From contig NZ_CP049037.1 of the NCBI RefSeq assembly GCF_011040495.1, forward strand, positions 3,224,001-3,288,000: 64,000 nucleotides of DNA. The letters are read 5' to 3'. The DNA is from Pseudohalocynthiibacter aestuariivivens. Lineage in GTDB: Bacteria; Pseudomonadota; Alphaproteobacteria; Rhodobacterales; Rhodobacteraceae. The notes beneath the pieces are model-generated. The model was given only the letters and a program-made list of their open reading frames with translations. It did no database searches and was not told where the DNA came from. This document shows, piece after piece, positions 45,125 to 53,214 of this stretch. Made by a program: the position numbers and the translations under genes. How positions within the stretch are numbered: the stretch's first letter is position 1; each line of letters starts with the position of its first letter.

Positions 45125-45229
45125 GTGCGTATCAACATCTCTGCTTTCAGCTTTGGTACTCTTTTCGGAATGGGAATGCTGCCCCTCGCAGAGTATTTGG
45201 GGCCAGAAGATGCAAGGGGACATGTCTGA
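45125..45229 (+). CDS. Possible 34-residue ORF filling the yejB-yejE gap
   Basis: A GTG-initiated frame of 34 codons that starts 2 bases after the yejB stop and ends by overlapping the yejE ATG (TGATG). The sequence upstream, at the end of yejB, is GGGAGGGG, a strong ribosome site at usable distance. The peptide is MRINISAFSFGTLFGMGML followed by PLAEYLGPEDARGHV: a hydrophobic N-terminal half and charged tail. No family known. It could be a coupling ORF, a membrane microprotein or a chance frame. Confidence 0.4.
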   Translation: MRINISAFSFGTLFGMGMLPLAEYLGPEDARGHV

Positions 45230-46335
45230 TGGCGATGTCACCGCTTAATCAGCGCCGGTGGCGCAACTTTCGACGCAATCGGCGTGCGTTCTGGTCGTTG
45301 ATCCTGTTTACGATCGTGTTTGGTATCACCGCCTGCGCCGAATTTGTGGCCAACGACAAGCCAATCCTGATCGAATATCGGGGCGGGTATTACATGCCGA
45401 TTTTCCGCTTTTATCCTGAGACAGCCTTTGGCGGTGATTTCGAAACCGAAGCCGTATACCGCGACCCGGAAGTGCACTGCCTGATCGTGTCGGGGGGGCT
45501 GGACATCTGCTTTGACGATCCCGAAGGCGTGATCGCCGATGCCGAGGATGGTGTCGTGGAGGGCGAAGCGATCGAGGCCGGCTGGGCGCTGTGGCCGATC
45601 ATCCCTTATAGCTATGACACTGCCGTGGACCGGCCCGGCGCGGCGCCGTTGCCGCCCAATCCGCAGAACTGGCTGGGCACGGATGACACCAAGCGCGACG
45701 TGATGGCGCGGGTGATCTACGGCTTTCGCCTGTCGGTATTGTTCACGCTGATCGTGACCGCGTCGGCGTCGATCATAGGAATTGTCGCAGGCGCTGTGCA
45801 GGGGTATTTCGGTGGGCTGACCGATCTGATTTTCCAGCGCATCATTGAGATTTGGAGTGCGACCCCGCAGCTATATGTGATCATCATCCTGTTCGCGGTG
45901 CTACCGCGCAGTTTCTGGCTGCTGGTGGCCATCACAGTCTTCTTCGGCTGGATGGCTTTGGTGGGTGTGGTGCGGGCCGAGTTCCTGCGGGCGCGCAATC
46001 TGGAATATGTCCGCGCGGCCAAGGCGCTGGGCGTGAGTAACCTTAAGATCATGTTCCGCCACATGCTGCCCAACGCGATGGTGGCGACGCTAACGATGCT
46101 GCCGTTTTTGATTACCGGCACGATTTCTTTGCTGGCACAGTTGGATTTTCTGGGCTTTGGCCTTCCATCCTCGGCCCCGTCACTGGGCGAACTGACATTG
46201 CAGGCCAAGCGCAACTTGCAGGCACCGTGGCTGGCGTTTACCGCGTTTTTCGCCTTTGCCATCATGCTGTCGCTGCTGGTCTTTATCTTTGAGGGCGTGC
46301 GCGACGCGTTTGATCCCAGAAAGACGTTTGAATGA
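45229..46335 (+). CDS. yejE: Peptide ABC transporter permease YejE
   Basis: A 368-residue DppC-type permease. N-terminus NQRRWRNFRRNRRAFWSLILF and WLGTDDTKRDVMARVIYGFRLSVLF are typical; the EAA loop is RAAKALGVSNLKIMFRHMLPNAM. Between the first helix and the core there is an acidic stretch (residues about 83-117, with C84 and C94) that looks longer than in E. coli YejE (341 aa). ATG 45229 has AAGGGGA 9 bases upstream. Its end overlaps the yejF start by 4 bases. Confidence 0.95.
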   Translation: MAMSPLNQRRWRNFRRNRRAFWSLILFTIVFGITACAEFVANDKPILIEYRGGYYMPIFRFYPETAFGGDFETEAVYRDPEVHCLIVSGGLDICFDDPEGVIADAEDGVVEGEAIEAGWALWPIIPYSYDTAVDRPGAAPLPPNPQNWLGTDDTKRDVMARVIYGFRLSVLFTLIVTASASIIGIVAGAVQGYFGGLTDLIFQRIIEIWSATPQLYVIIILFAVLPRSFWLLVAITVFFGWMALVGVVRAEFLRARNLEYVRAAKALGVSNLKIMFRHMLPNAMVATLTMLPFLITGTISLLAQLDFLGFGLPSSAPSLGELTLQAKRNLQAPWLAFTAFFAFAIMLSLLVFIFEGVRDAFDPRKTFE

Positions 46336-48206
46336 GCCTGCTGGACGTCAAGGACCTGAAGATAGCGTTTCGGCAGGATGGGCAGATCGTGCCCTGCGTC
46401 CACGGCGTCAGCTTTACCGTCGATCGGGGCGAAACGGTGGCGCTGGTTGGTGAATCCGGCTCGGGCAAATCTATCACGGCGTTGAGTACCGTATCGCTGC
46501 TAGGCAGTTCTGCCGAGGTTGGCGGTAGCGTGACCTATGACGGGCAGCAGATGATCGCGGCGGATGAGAAAATGCTGCGCAAAGTGCGCGGCAATGACAT
46601 CAGCTTTATCTTTCAGGAGCCGATGACGTCGCTCAACCCGCTGCATACGATCGAAAAGCAGTTGTCGGAATCGCTGGAGTTGCATCAGAACCTGAAGGGG
46701 CGCAGTGGAACAAAGCGGCTGTTGGAAAGCTGGCTGAATTTCAATCCGGTGAAATGTCTGATCTGGTGTGCGGTCGTTTTTGTCGCGATTGCTGCCTATG
46801 CGTCATTCGTCGTCACTGCACCGGACAAGCCGAGCCTGAATTTCATGGAGGCGTATCTGGCTGATCTGGCGCCGCGTGCCACCCGGGCGTTGATCTGGGC
46901 GGCGGGACTGACGCTGGCGCTATGGCTGGGGCGTGTGGTTCTGGGGGGCACATCGCGCGGCTGGATCATGTCGAGCCCGGCCCGTGGGACGGTGCTGGAA
47001 CTGATGGAAAAGGTCGGTATCCGCGACGCGGAATCCCGACTGAGTGCCTATCCGCACGAGTTGTCCGGTGGGCAGCGCCAGCGCGTGATGATCGCCATGG
47101 CACTGGCCAACAGGCCGGATATCCTGATCGCGGACGAGCCGACGACGGCGCTGGATGTCACCATTCAGGCGCAAATCCTCGAGCTGTTGGCCGACCTGAA
47201 AGCACGCGAGAATATGGGGCTGTTGTTCATCACCCATGATCTGGGGGTGGTGCAGCGCATTGCTGACAAAGTCTGTGTGATGAAGGATGGCCAGATCGTC
47301 GAGGCCGGGCCGACAACGCAGATTTTCGGCAATCCGCAACACGAGTACACCCGCAAGCTGCTGGGCGCGCGTGCCGCAGGTGTGCCTGCCCCGGTGCCCC
47401 ACGGCGCGCCCGTGGTGGTCAAGACCGAAAACCTGCGGGTCTGGTTCCCGATCACCAAGGGGTTTTTGAAGCGCACGGTTGGCCATGTGAAGGCGGTGAA
47501 TGACGCCAGCATAGAGGTCCGCGCAGGTGAGACGCTAGGCATCGTCGGCGAAAGCGGGTCGGGCAAGACTACTCTGGCACTGGCAATCATGCGGTTGATC
47601 GGTTCCGAGGGCAAAATCACCTTTATGGGAGAGGATGTGCATGGCTGGTCCACCCGTGCGCTGCGGCGTCACCGCGCCGATATGCAGATCGTGTTTCAGG
47701 ATCCGTTCGGCAGCCTGAGCCCACGCATGACCTGCGGGCAGATCATCGCCGAGGGGCTGGGTGTGCATGGCAATCCCGAGGGGCGGCCGGTGCGCGATCT
47801 GGTGGCCGAGGTACTGGAAGAGGTCGAATTGCCCGCCAGCGCGATGGATCGCTATCCGCACGAGTTTTCGGGTGGGCAACGCCAGCGGATCGCTATTGCC
47901 CGGGCGATGATCCTGCGCCCGCGCCTGCTGGTTCTGGACGAACCGACCAGTGCGCTGGACATGACGGTGCAGGTGCAGATCGTGGATCTGTTGCGCCGGT
48001 TGCAGGTCAAGTACGGGCTGGCCTATCTCTTTATCAGCCATGACCTCAACGTGGTGCGCGCGATGAGTCACCGCGTCGTGGTGATGCGCCATGGAGATAT
48101 CATCGAGACGGGTGAGGCGCAGACGCTCTTTGACGCACCGCGGACGGAATACGCGCAAACCCTGCTGCGCGCCGCGCTCGACCTGAAGGCGGAGCGCGCG
48201 GGGTGA
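46332..48206 (+). CDS. yejF: Peptide ABC transporter ATPase YejF, two NBDs, with a membrane insertion in NBD1
   Basis: A 624-residue fused ATPase (E. coli YejF is 529). NBD1: Walker A GESGSGKS (40-47), Q95 in FQEPMTSL, signature LSGGQ (244-248), Walker [12 protein letters not shown]2: [33 protein letters not shown]-loop to SGGQ is about 57 residues in NBD2 but 150 in NBD1. The extra ~93 residues (about 124-220) include two hydrophobic helices (about 142-162 and 185-205) with a short loop between. The rest looks intact. Follows yejE by ATGA overlap and overlaps the sulfotransferase start by GTGA. Confidence 0.93.
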   Translation: MSLLDVKDLKIAFRQDGQIVPCVHGVSFTVDRGETVALVGESGSGKSITALSTVSLLGSSAEVGGSVTYDGQQMIAADEKMLRKVRGNDISFIFQEPMTSLNPLHTIEKQLSESLELHQNLKGRSGTKRLLESWLNFNPVKCLIWCAVVFVAIAAYASFVVTAPDKPSLNFMEAYLADLAPRATRALIWAAGLTLALWLGRVVLGGTSRGWIMSSPARGTVLELMEKVGIRDAESRLSAYPHELSGGQRQRVMIAMALANRPDILIADEPTTALDVTIQAQILELLADLKARENMGLLFITHDLGVVQRIADKVCVMKDGQIVEAGPTTQIFGNPQHEYTRKLLGARAAGVPAPVPHGAPVVVKTENLRVWFPITKGFLKRTVGHVKAVNDASIEVRAGETLGIVGESGSGKTTLALAIMRLIGSEGKITFMGEDVHGWSTRALRRHRADMQIVFQDPFGSLSPRMTCGQIIAEGLGVHGNPEGRPVRDLVAEVLEEVELPASAMDRYPHEFSGGQRQRIAIARAMILRPRLLVLDEPTSALDMTVQVQIVDLLRRLQVKYGLAYLFISHDLNVVRAMSHRVVVMRHGDIIETGEAQTLFDAPRTEYAQTLLRAALDLKAERAG

Positions 48207-49093
48207 CAGGCAGCAGGCCAACCACGATTGGCGAATTGCAGGCGCGGTTACGTTATTTCGTGACAGACGCATCGCTGGAGATGGCCGCGCGGTTCAGGCC
48301 GCGGCCATCGGATGTGATCATCACCCCCTATTCCAAATGCGGCACCACCTGGATGCAGCAGATCGTCCATGGACTGCGTACGGGCGGGTCGATGGCGTTT
48401 GGAGAAATCACCGAAGTCATGCCTTGGCTGGAACTGGCACATGATCTGGGCCAGACCTTGGATGCGCCGCAGGTAGCGCAGCCGCGCGCATTCAAAAGCC
48501 ATCAGCGTTGGGACGAAATTCCCAAGGGGGGCCGCTATATCGTGGTGATGCGCGATCCGGTGGATGCGATGCTGTCGCTCTATCGTTTCATGGACGGCTG
48601 GATGATCGAGCGTGGCGCGATTTCGGTAGAGGACTTCGCGGCGTATTTTCTGCAACGCGATGCGAGTGACAGCTATTGGGAGCACGCGCGCTCGTGGTGG
48701 CGGCGGCGCTTTGATGACAATGTGTTGCTGCTCAGTTTCGAGGGATTGAAGCGGGGTTTGCCGGGTGTCGTCACCCGTGTCGCGGACTTCATCGGTGTCG
48801 ATGATCCACAGGCGCGCCGTATTGCCACCGAACAGGCGAATTTTGCATTCATGAAGACGCATGCAGGTCATTTCGACGATCATTTCCTGCGACGCGTTAC
48901 AGATCGTGCGATGGGGCTGCCGCCCGATGGAGAGGCGACCAAAGTGTCGTCGGGCAAGACCGGGCAGGGGCGCGTTGCCCTGCCGAACGCGGTGCGCGGG
49001 GCCTTTGCCGACAAATGGGATGCGGTGATGGGGGCCGAATTCGGGTTGGCTGATTACGCAGCATTGCAGGCAGAGTTGGCGCGCGACATTTGA
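48203..49093 (+). CDS. Sulfotransferase family protein
   Basis: A 296-residue cytoplasmic enzyme of the PAPS-dependent sulfotransferase fold. The 5'-phosphosulfate loop is YSKCGTTWMQ (43-52); the 3'-phosphate motif is VVMRDPVDAMLSLYRF (about 114-129), and FKSHQRW is also usual. It transfers sulfate from PAPS to an alcohol or amine acceptor; the acceptor is unknown. It is read from GTG 48203, sharing GTGA with the end of yejF, so it is coupled to the transporter operon. That link suggests a substrate imported or modified by this system, but it is inference. Confidence 0.85.
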   Translation: MTGSRPTTIGELQARLRYFVTDASLEMAARFRPRPSDVIITPYSKCGTTWMQQIVHGLRTGGSMAFGEITEVMPWLELAHDLGQTLDAPQVAQPRAFKSHQRWDEIPKGGRYIVVMRDPVDAMLSLYRFMDGWMIERGAISVEDFAAYFLQRDASDSYWEHARSWWRRRFDDNVLLLSFEGLKRGLPGVVTRVADFIGVDDPQARRIATEQANFAFMKTHAGHFDDHFLRRVTDRAMGLPPDGEATKVSSGKTGQGRVALPNAVRGAFADKWDAVMGAEFGLADYAALQAELARDI

Positions 49094-49121
49094 TCCTGTC
49101 TGGCGTTCGCTGGGCTACGGG

Positions 49122-50483
49122 TCAAAATGGCGACCAGTGCCCGGACATGTCGACGGCATAGCCGTCGAACGCCCGTGCGATCACCCGCGTCAGCAATCGT
49201 GCCTCTGTCGGGATGGTCAGGCCCTCTTCGTCCAGCTGCAACAGGTTGGGGAAACGGGCTGCGACCTCGGCCAACAGGCGGTGCAATGCTTCTGCCGAGA
49301 TGTCTAAGTCCCTGCACAATCTGGCGCGGCATACGGAGAAATCACACATTAGCGCCTGAATGACCCGGGCGCGCATCAGGTCGTCGCCCCGGTAGGCATG
49401 GCCGCGCTGCGTTGCATATTGCCCGGCCTGAATGGCGGCGGCGTATGCTCCGGTTGCTGGCGCGTTTTGCGTATAACCCTGCGGAAAATGCGAAATGGCC
49501 GACGCGCCAATGCCGATCAGCACGTCCGCGGGATCGTCAGTATACCCCTGAAAGCTGCGCCGCAGTTGCCCCGTCTGCTGTGCCCGTGGCAGGCCGTCGG
49601 CGACACCACAGAAATGGTCGACGCCGATCTGACTATATCCATCCCACACAAGAAGTTCCTGTGCGGCCTGAAAGAGAGCGAGGCGTTCTTGGGGCGTTGG
49701 CAAATCCGCTGAAGGGATGAGTTGCTGACGTTTGGCAATCCCCGGCACATGGGCATAGCCATATAGTGCGATACGATCGGGATTGAGAGACAGCAGATGG
49801 TGCACGCTCTGCGCAATTCGAACCGGCGTCTGGTGTGGTAGACCGTAGAGGATGCCCATGCTGATGTGTTCGATGCTGCGCGCCCGTAACTCCGCGACGA
49901 CATCGCGGGTGGCATCAAAGCTTTGGATGCGGCCAATGGCGGCCTGAACCAACGGATCAAAATCCTGAATTCCGATCACAGCATGGCTTAGACCCGCATG
50001 CATCAAAGCGTCCAAACGTGTGGAGTCGATTTCGGTCGGGTCAATTTCCACCGAGAATTCTGTATCTTCGGCAAAGGGTACAACCGCGCGAATAGTCTCC
50101 GTCAAATCGGCAATCATCGATGGTGTCAGCAGGGTCGGCGTGCCCCCGCCCCAATAGAGCCGCGAAAGTGTGACACCCTGCGGCAAATCCGCACTGAGCA
50201 ATGCCAGTTCAGCTTTTATCACGTTCAGATAAGCGGCGATGGGGTGATCGTTCCGGGTGCCTTGGGTCCGGTACGCGCAGAACCAGCACAACCGCCGACA
50301 GAAGGGAACGTGCACATATATCGAGATTTTATTGCCATCCGGGATGGCCCTGACCCATGCTGAGTGATCATCCGGGCCGATCGTATCAGTGAACTGCGCG
50401 GTGGTGGGATAGCTGGTGTAACGGGGCACGTCGGCATCAAAGAGCCCAAACCTGGCCAGTTGTGCTTTGCTATCCATGCGCAT
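49122..50483 (-). CDS. hemN: Oxygen-independent coproporphyrinogen III oxidase
   Basis: A 453-residue radical-SAM enzyme that decarboxylates coproporphyrinogen III to protoporphyrinogen IX for heme when oxygen is low. The SAM cluster motif is HVPFCRRLCWFC with C62, C66 and C69; LYWGGGTPTLL and GILYGLPHQT follow, and the C-terminal HemN domain ends DMSGHWSPF. Start 50483 or ATG 50477 (M3); neither has a ribosome site. An FNR box lies just upstream and is positioned to place transcription start at 50477, so the mRNA may be leaderless. Confidence 0.95.
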   Translation of the reverse strand: MRMDSKAQLARFGLFDADVPRYTSYPTTAQFTDTIGPDDHSAWVRAIPDGNKISIYVHVPFCRRLCWFCAYRTQGTRNDHPIAAYLNVIKAELALLSADLPQGVTLSRLYWGGGTPTLLTPSMIADLTETIRAVVPFAEDTEFSVEIDPTEIDSTRLDALMHAGLSHAVIGIQDFDPLVQAAIGRIQSFDATRDVVAELRARSIEHISMGILYGLPHQTPVRIAQSVHHLLSLNPDRIALYGYAHVPGIAKRQQLIPSADLPTPQERLALFQAAQELLVWDGYSQIGVDHFCGVADGLPRAQQTGQLRRSFQGYTDDPADVLIGIGASAISHFPQGYTQNAPATGAYAAAIQAGQYATQRGHAYRGDDLMRARVIQALMCDFSVCRARLCRDLDISAEALHRLLAEVAARFPNLLQLDEEGLTIPTEARLLTRVIARAFDGYAVDMSGHWSPF

Positions 50484-50511
50484 AGTTTATGGAGTGCCGA
50501 TGGCGTCAACT

Positions 50512-50525
50512 TTGACCCAGATCAA
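50512..50525. promoter_or_regulatory. FNR box between hemN and fnrL
   Basis: TTGACCCAGATCAA matches the FNR/FnrL consensus TTGAT-N4-ATCAA with one mismatch. Centre at 50518.5. Measured on the minus strand, a TAAACT -10 element (50489-50484) lies at the exact class II spacing, giving a start at 50477, so it probably activates hemN. It also lies 23 bases before the fnrL start and may autoregulate it. Confidence 0.75.
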
Positions 50526-50547
50526 GAGCGAAGGGCACAGACCAGAA

Positions 50548-51300
50548 ATGGCAATGACTTCCACCTCCCCTCCGGTGCTTCCACAAGATTGCGACGGATG
50601 CCCAATCCGACACCGTGCCGTTTGTGCTCGGTGCGAGGCCGAAGAGTTGGAGCGTCTCGATGGGATCAAATACTATCGCAGCTTTCAGGCTGGGCAGACC
50701 GTCGTCTGGTCCGGGGACCGGATGGATTTTGTTGGCTCGGTCGTGTCGGGTATCGCCACGTTGACCCAGACGATGGAGGATGGCCGCCGGCAGATGGTCG
50801 GTTTGCTGTTGCCCAGCGATTTCGTCGGTCGTCCGGGACGCAGTGCCGCAGCGTATGACGTGGTTGCGACCAGTGATCTGGTGATGTGCTGTTTTCGCAA
50901 GAAACCCTTCGAGGAGTTGCTGCGTGAAACGCCTGCTGTCTCGCAGCGGCTGCTGGAAATGACGTTGGATGAACTGGATGCCGCGCGTGAATGGATGCTG
51001 GTACTGGGGCGCAAGACTGCACGTGAAAAGATCGCATCACTTCTGCTGATCATCGGGCGGCGCAATGCAACGCTGAAACTGGTCGCTGGGTCTGGTCCGA
51101 TGGTGTTCGACCTGCCGCTGACCCGAGAGGCAATGGCCGATTATCTGGGTCTGACGCTGGAGACGGTCAGCCGCCAGATTTCGGCGCTTAAACGCGAGGG
51201 GATTATCCATCTCGAAGGCAAGCGTCGCGTTACGGTCCCGGATTTTGATGGGCTGCAGGCCATCGCCGGGGATGACAGCGACGGCGGCATGCTGGTCTGA
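50548..51300 (+). CDS. fnrL: Oxygen-sensing transcriptional regulator FnrL
   Basis: A 250-residue Crp/Fnr regulator that activates genes for low-oxygen growth with an oxygen-labile [4Fe-4S] cluster. Ligands are C15, C18, C26 and C29 in CDGCPIRHRAVCARC, plus a later cysteine in MCCFRKK. The middle region GIATLTQTMEDGRRQMVGLL and the C-terminal helix LTREAMADYLGLTLETVSRQ match Rhodobacter FnrL closely. ATG 50548 is chosen because the FNR box would otherwise fall inside the gene; 50467 and 50500 are earlier frames. Confidence 0.95.
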   Translation: MAMTSTSPPVLPQDCDGCPIRHRAVCARCEAEELERLDGIKYYRSFQAGQTVVWSGDRMDFVGSVVSGIATLTQTMEDGRRQMVGLLLPSDFVGRPGRSAAAYDVVATSDLVMCCFRKKPFEELLRETPAVSQRLLEMTLDELDAAREWMLVLGRKTAREKIASLLLIIGRRNATLKLVAGSGPMVFDLPLTREAMADYLGLTLETVSRQISALKREGIIHLEGKRRVTVPDFDGLQAIAGDDSDGGMLV

Positions 51301-51312
51301 TCTGCGAGACGC

Positions 51313-52062
51313 TCAACGTGATGCCCGTTGCGTTACCGTCGGGATACTGGAAAATACCGCGCCGCGGATCTCACGTAACAGTTTGATCTGCATGGCGCGG
51401 CTGAAATCGTTCCAATCATCTGCAGTGATAACAAAGGACTGCCGCCCACCTATGACCTCGGCATGAAAATAATCGGTCAGATCGTCGGTGTCCTCTTCTA
51501 TTGCGAGCGCGTTGATCACGATACCGCGCCGCAAGAGGCTGTCTCGCACTTCGCGCAGTTTGATCGCGTCATCTGTCTGGCCATTGCCCGACAAATCGAT
51601 CACCTGCCGCCGGGCTACATGCGGTGCGGTGTCGAATTGCTCTGCCGCATAGCTAAGGCCCGCGTGGATCATCGTTCCGCCACCTTCCAGTCGGCGCGGC
51701 ATCGCGTCGACCGCGCGGGCAAATGCCACGGTCTCCTCGTCCGTTTGTATCCATGCCCAGCCCAGACCGGACGCCTGCCGTCTGATACTGGACCATTGCA
51801 CGACAGACATTGCGACGCCGCCGGGTGCGTTGCGGATCGCGCGCATGACAGAGGGAGCTCGCAGTGCGGCGGCAGTGCCTCGGCGCTGGCGGACAAACTC
51901 CACATCATTCACGCTGGCCGACACATCGAAGGCCAGCACCAGATGCAACTCAAGCTCGGGCAGGGTTTGCGCAGTGGGTGACCGCTGTAAAACCGGCATG
52001 GTCAGAAAAAGCATGGCGACCATGCCCATGGCCATGCCACTCAGCCCTGCTGCTATCTGCAT
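51313..52062 (-). CDS. DUF1194 family protein (von Willebrand A-like)
   Basis: A 249-residue protein with an N-terminal hydrophobic signal or anchor (MQIAAGLSGMAMGMVAMLFLTM) and a VWA-type domain: LVLAFDVSASVND holds the metal site DxSxS (about 44-48), followed by GGTMIHAGL with the MIDAS Thr, and VIDLSGNGQTDD. It should bind a divalent metal and a protein partner, in the periplasm. Start 52062 has GGGAGG 7 bases upstream; ATG 52068 is too close. Located between fnrL and usp; a link to respiration is only by position. Confidence 0.85.
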   Translation of the reverse strand: MQIAAGLSGMAMGMVAMLFLTMPVLQRSPTAQTLPELELHLVLAFDVSASVNDVEFVRQRRGTAAALRAPSVMRAIRNAPGGVAMSVVQWSSIRRQASGLGWAWIQTDEETVAFARAVDAMPRRLEGGGTMIHAGLSYAAEQFDTAPHVARRQVIDLSGNGQTDDAIKLREVRDSLLRRGIVINALAIEEDTDDLTDYFHAEVIGGRQSFVITADDWNDFSRAMQIKLLREIRGAVFSSIPTVTQRASR

Positions 52063-52140
52063 TGCCATGCCTCCCGCGGTGAGCGTGCGAGAGGTATGGC
52101 CGTTGGGTCAAGTCAAAGCTGCGCGCCGTGAAAAAGCGCC

Positions 52141-52980
52141 CTAATGCGCCATCAGCAATGGAACAGTCGTTTGTTCCAGTAAGTCGCGCGTCGCCCCACC
52201 AAAGACCGCCTCGCGGAATCGCGAATGACCGTAGGCCCCGAGCACCATCAGATCGGCATCCATGTCCGCGCAGTGGCGCATCAACACGTCCGATACGCGC
52301 GGCAATGTCTTGGACAAAACGTCAATTTCAACCCGGACACCGTGACGGGCCAGAAACTGCGACAGCAATCCGCCGGGGTCCGAGCGGCTGGCGCTGTGGG
52401 CGGGGGGATCAATGATCACCACATGTACCTTTTCCGCCTCTTTCAGCAGTGGCAATGCCGCACGCGCCGCTGTCATCGCCTCGGCACTGTCATTCCAGCC
52501 GATCGCGATCCTCTTGGGGCGTGCAACAGATTGTGCATCGTCGGGTATGATCATCACCGGAACCTGTGCATCAAACAGGCACGCTTCGGTCACGGGTTCC
52601 AACTCTGCGCCGCGTTCATTTCCGTAGGGCTGTGGCAGGATGGCCAAATCGGAAAATCGCACCCTCTGGGCAACCCTACGCGCCAGATCGACAAGCTGTG
52701 CCACATCGGATTCGCAGGACCAGCGCAAATCGCTTTTGGTCAACTGCGATCGGGCCGCCGCCTCGATTTGCCGGGACTCTTCCTCTGTGCGGCCAATTGA
52801 TTGCTCCAACATCATCGCCGAAGCACCAGAGTAATAATACCCGACGGACGACCGATCAACGCCGAGTGCAAGAACATCAAGATGCGCATCATGTGCGCGC
52901 GATGCGTCAATCGCACATTCGAGCGCCGGAAACATGAGACTTTCATCGGTTAGAACTGAGGCGATCGTTTTGTAAGCCAT
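52141..52980 (-). CDS. Universal stress protein, two UspA domains
   Basis: A 279-residue cytoplasmic protein with tandem UspA folds. The C-terminal half has the ATP-binding-like motif RIAIGWNDSAEA and the end DLMVLGAYGHSRFREAVFGGATRD, as in other UspA proteins. AAGGAG lies 7 bases before ATG 52980. In Rhodobacterales a usp gene commonly lies divergent from ccoNOQP, as here, and may respond to low oxygen. The first FNR box at 53073-53086 is well placed for this gene. Confidence 0.92.
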   Translation of the reverse strand: MAYKTIASVLTDESLMFPALECAIDASRAHDAHLDVLALGVDRSSVGYYYSGASAMMLEQSIGRTEEESRQIEAAARSQLTKSDLRWSCESDVAQLVDLARRVAQRVRFSDLAILPQPYGNERGAELEPVTEACLFDAQVPVMIIPDDAQSVARPKRIAIGWNDSAEAMTAARAALPLLKEAEKVHVVIIDPPAHSASRSDPGGLLSQFLARHGVRVEIDVLSKTLPRVSDVLMRHCADMDADLMVLGAYGHSRFREAVFGGATRDLLEQTTVPLLMAH

Positions 52981-53072
52981 GATAAGCTCCTTGCAGTGTG
53001 CTTAGAGGTCGGGAAAACTACCCCGACCGGGTTTTTTCTCCCGCAGTTTGGCGGAAATCTACCCTTCCGACC

Positions 53073-53086
53073 TTGATGCGAGTCAA
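53073..53086. promoter_or_regulatory. FNR box, distal site in the usp-ccoN region
   Basis: TTGATGCGAGTCAA fits TTGAT-N4-ATCAA with one mismatch. On the minus strand CAAACT lies at -12 to -7 relative to a start at 53038 with the box at -41.5, so it may activate usp. Confidence 0.7.
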
Positions 53087-53104
53087 GGAAAGCAGTTTGA
53101 ATCC

Positions 53105-53118
53105 TTGATGCAGATCAA
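53105..53118. promoter_or_regulatory. FNR box, proximal site upstream of ccoN
   Basis: A perfect TTGAT-GCAG-ATCAA, 97 bases before the ccoN start. The likely activating site for ccoNOQP under low oxygen. It is 32 bases (centre to centre) from the distal site. Confidence 0.85.
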
Positions 53119-53214
53119 AGTGTATGCCGCCGCACTGCGGCATCAAGGGGCAAAGCCTAAACGCGCACGCGCGATTCTGGTCGAATCGCGTGGAACAGGA
53201 CGAAGGGACATACC

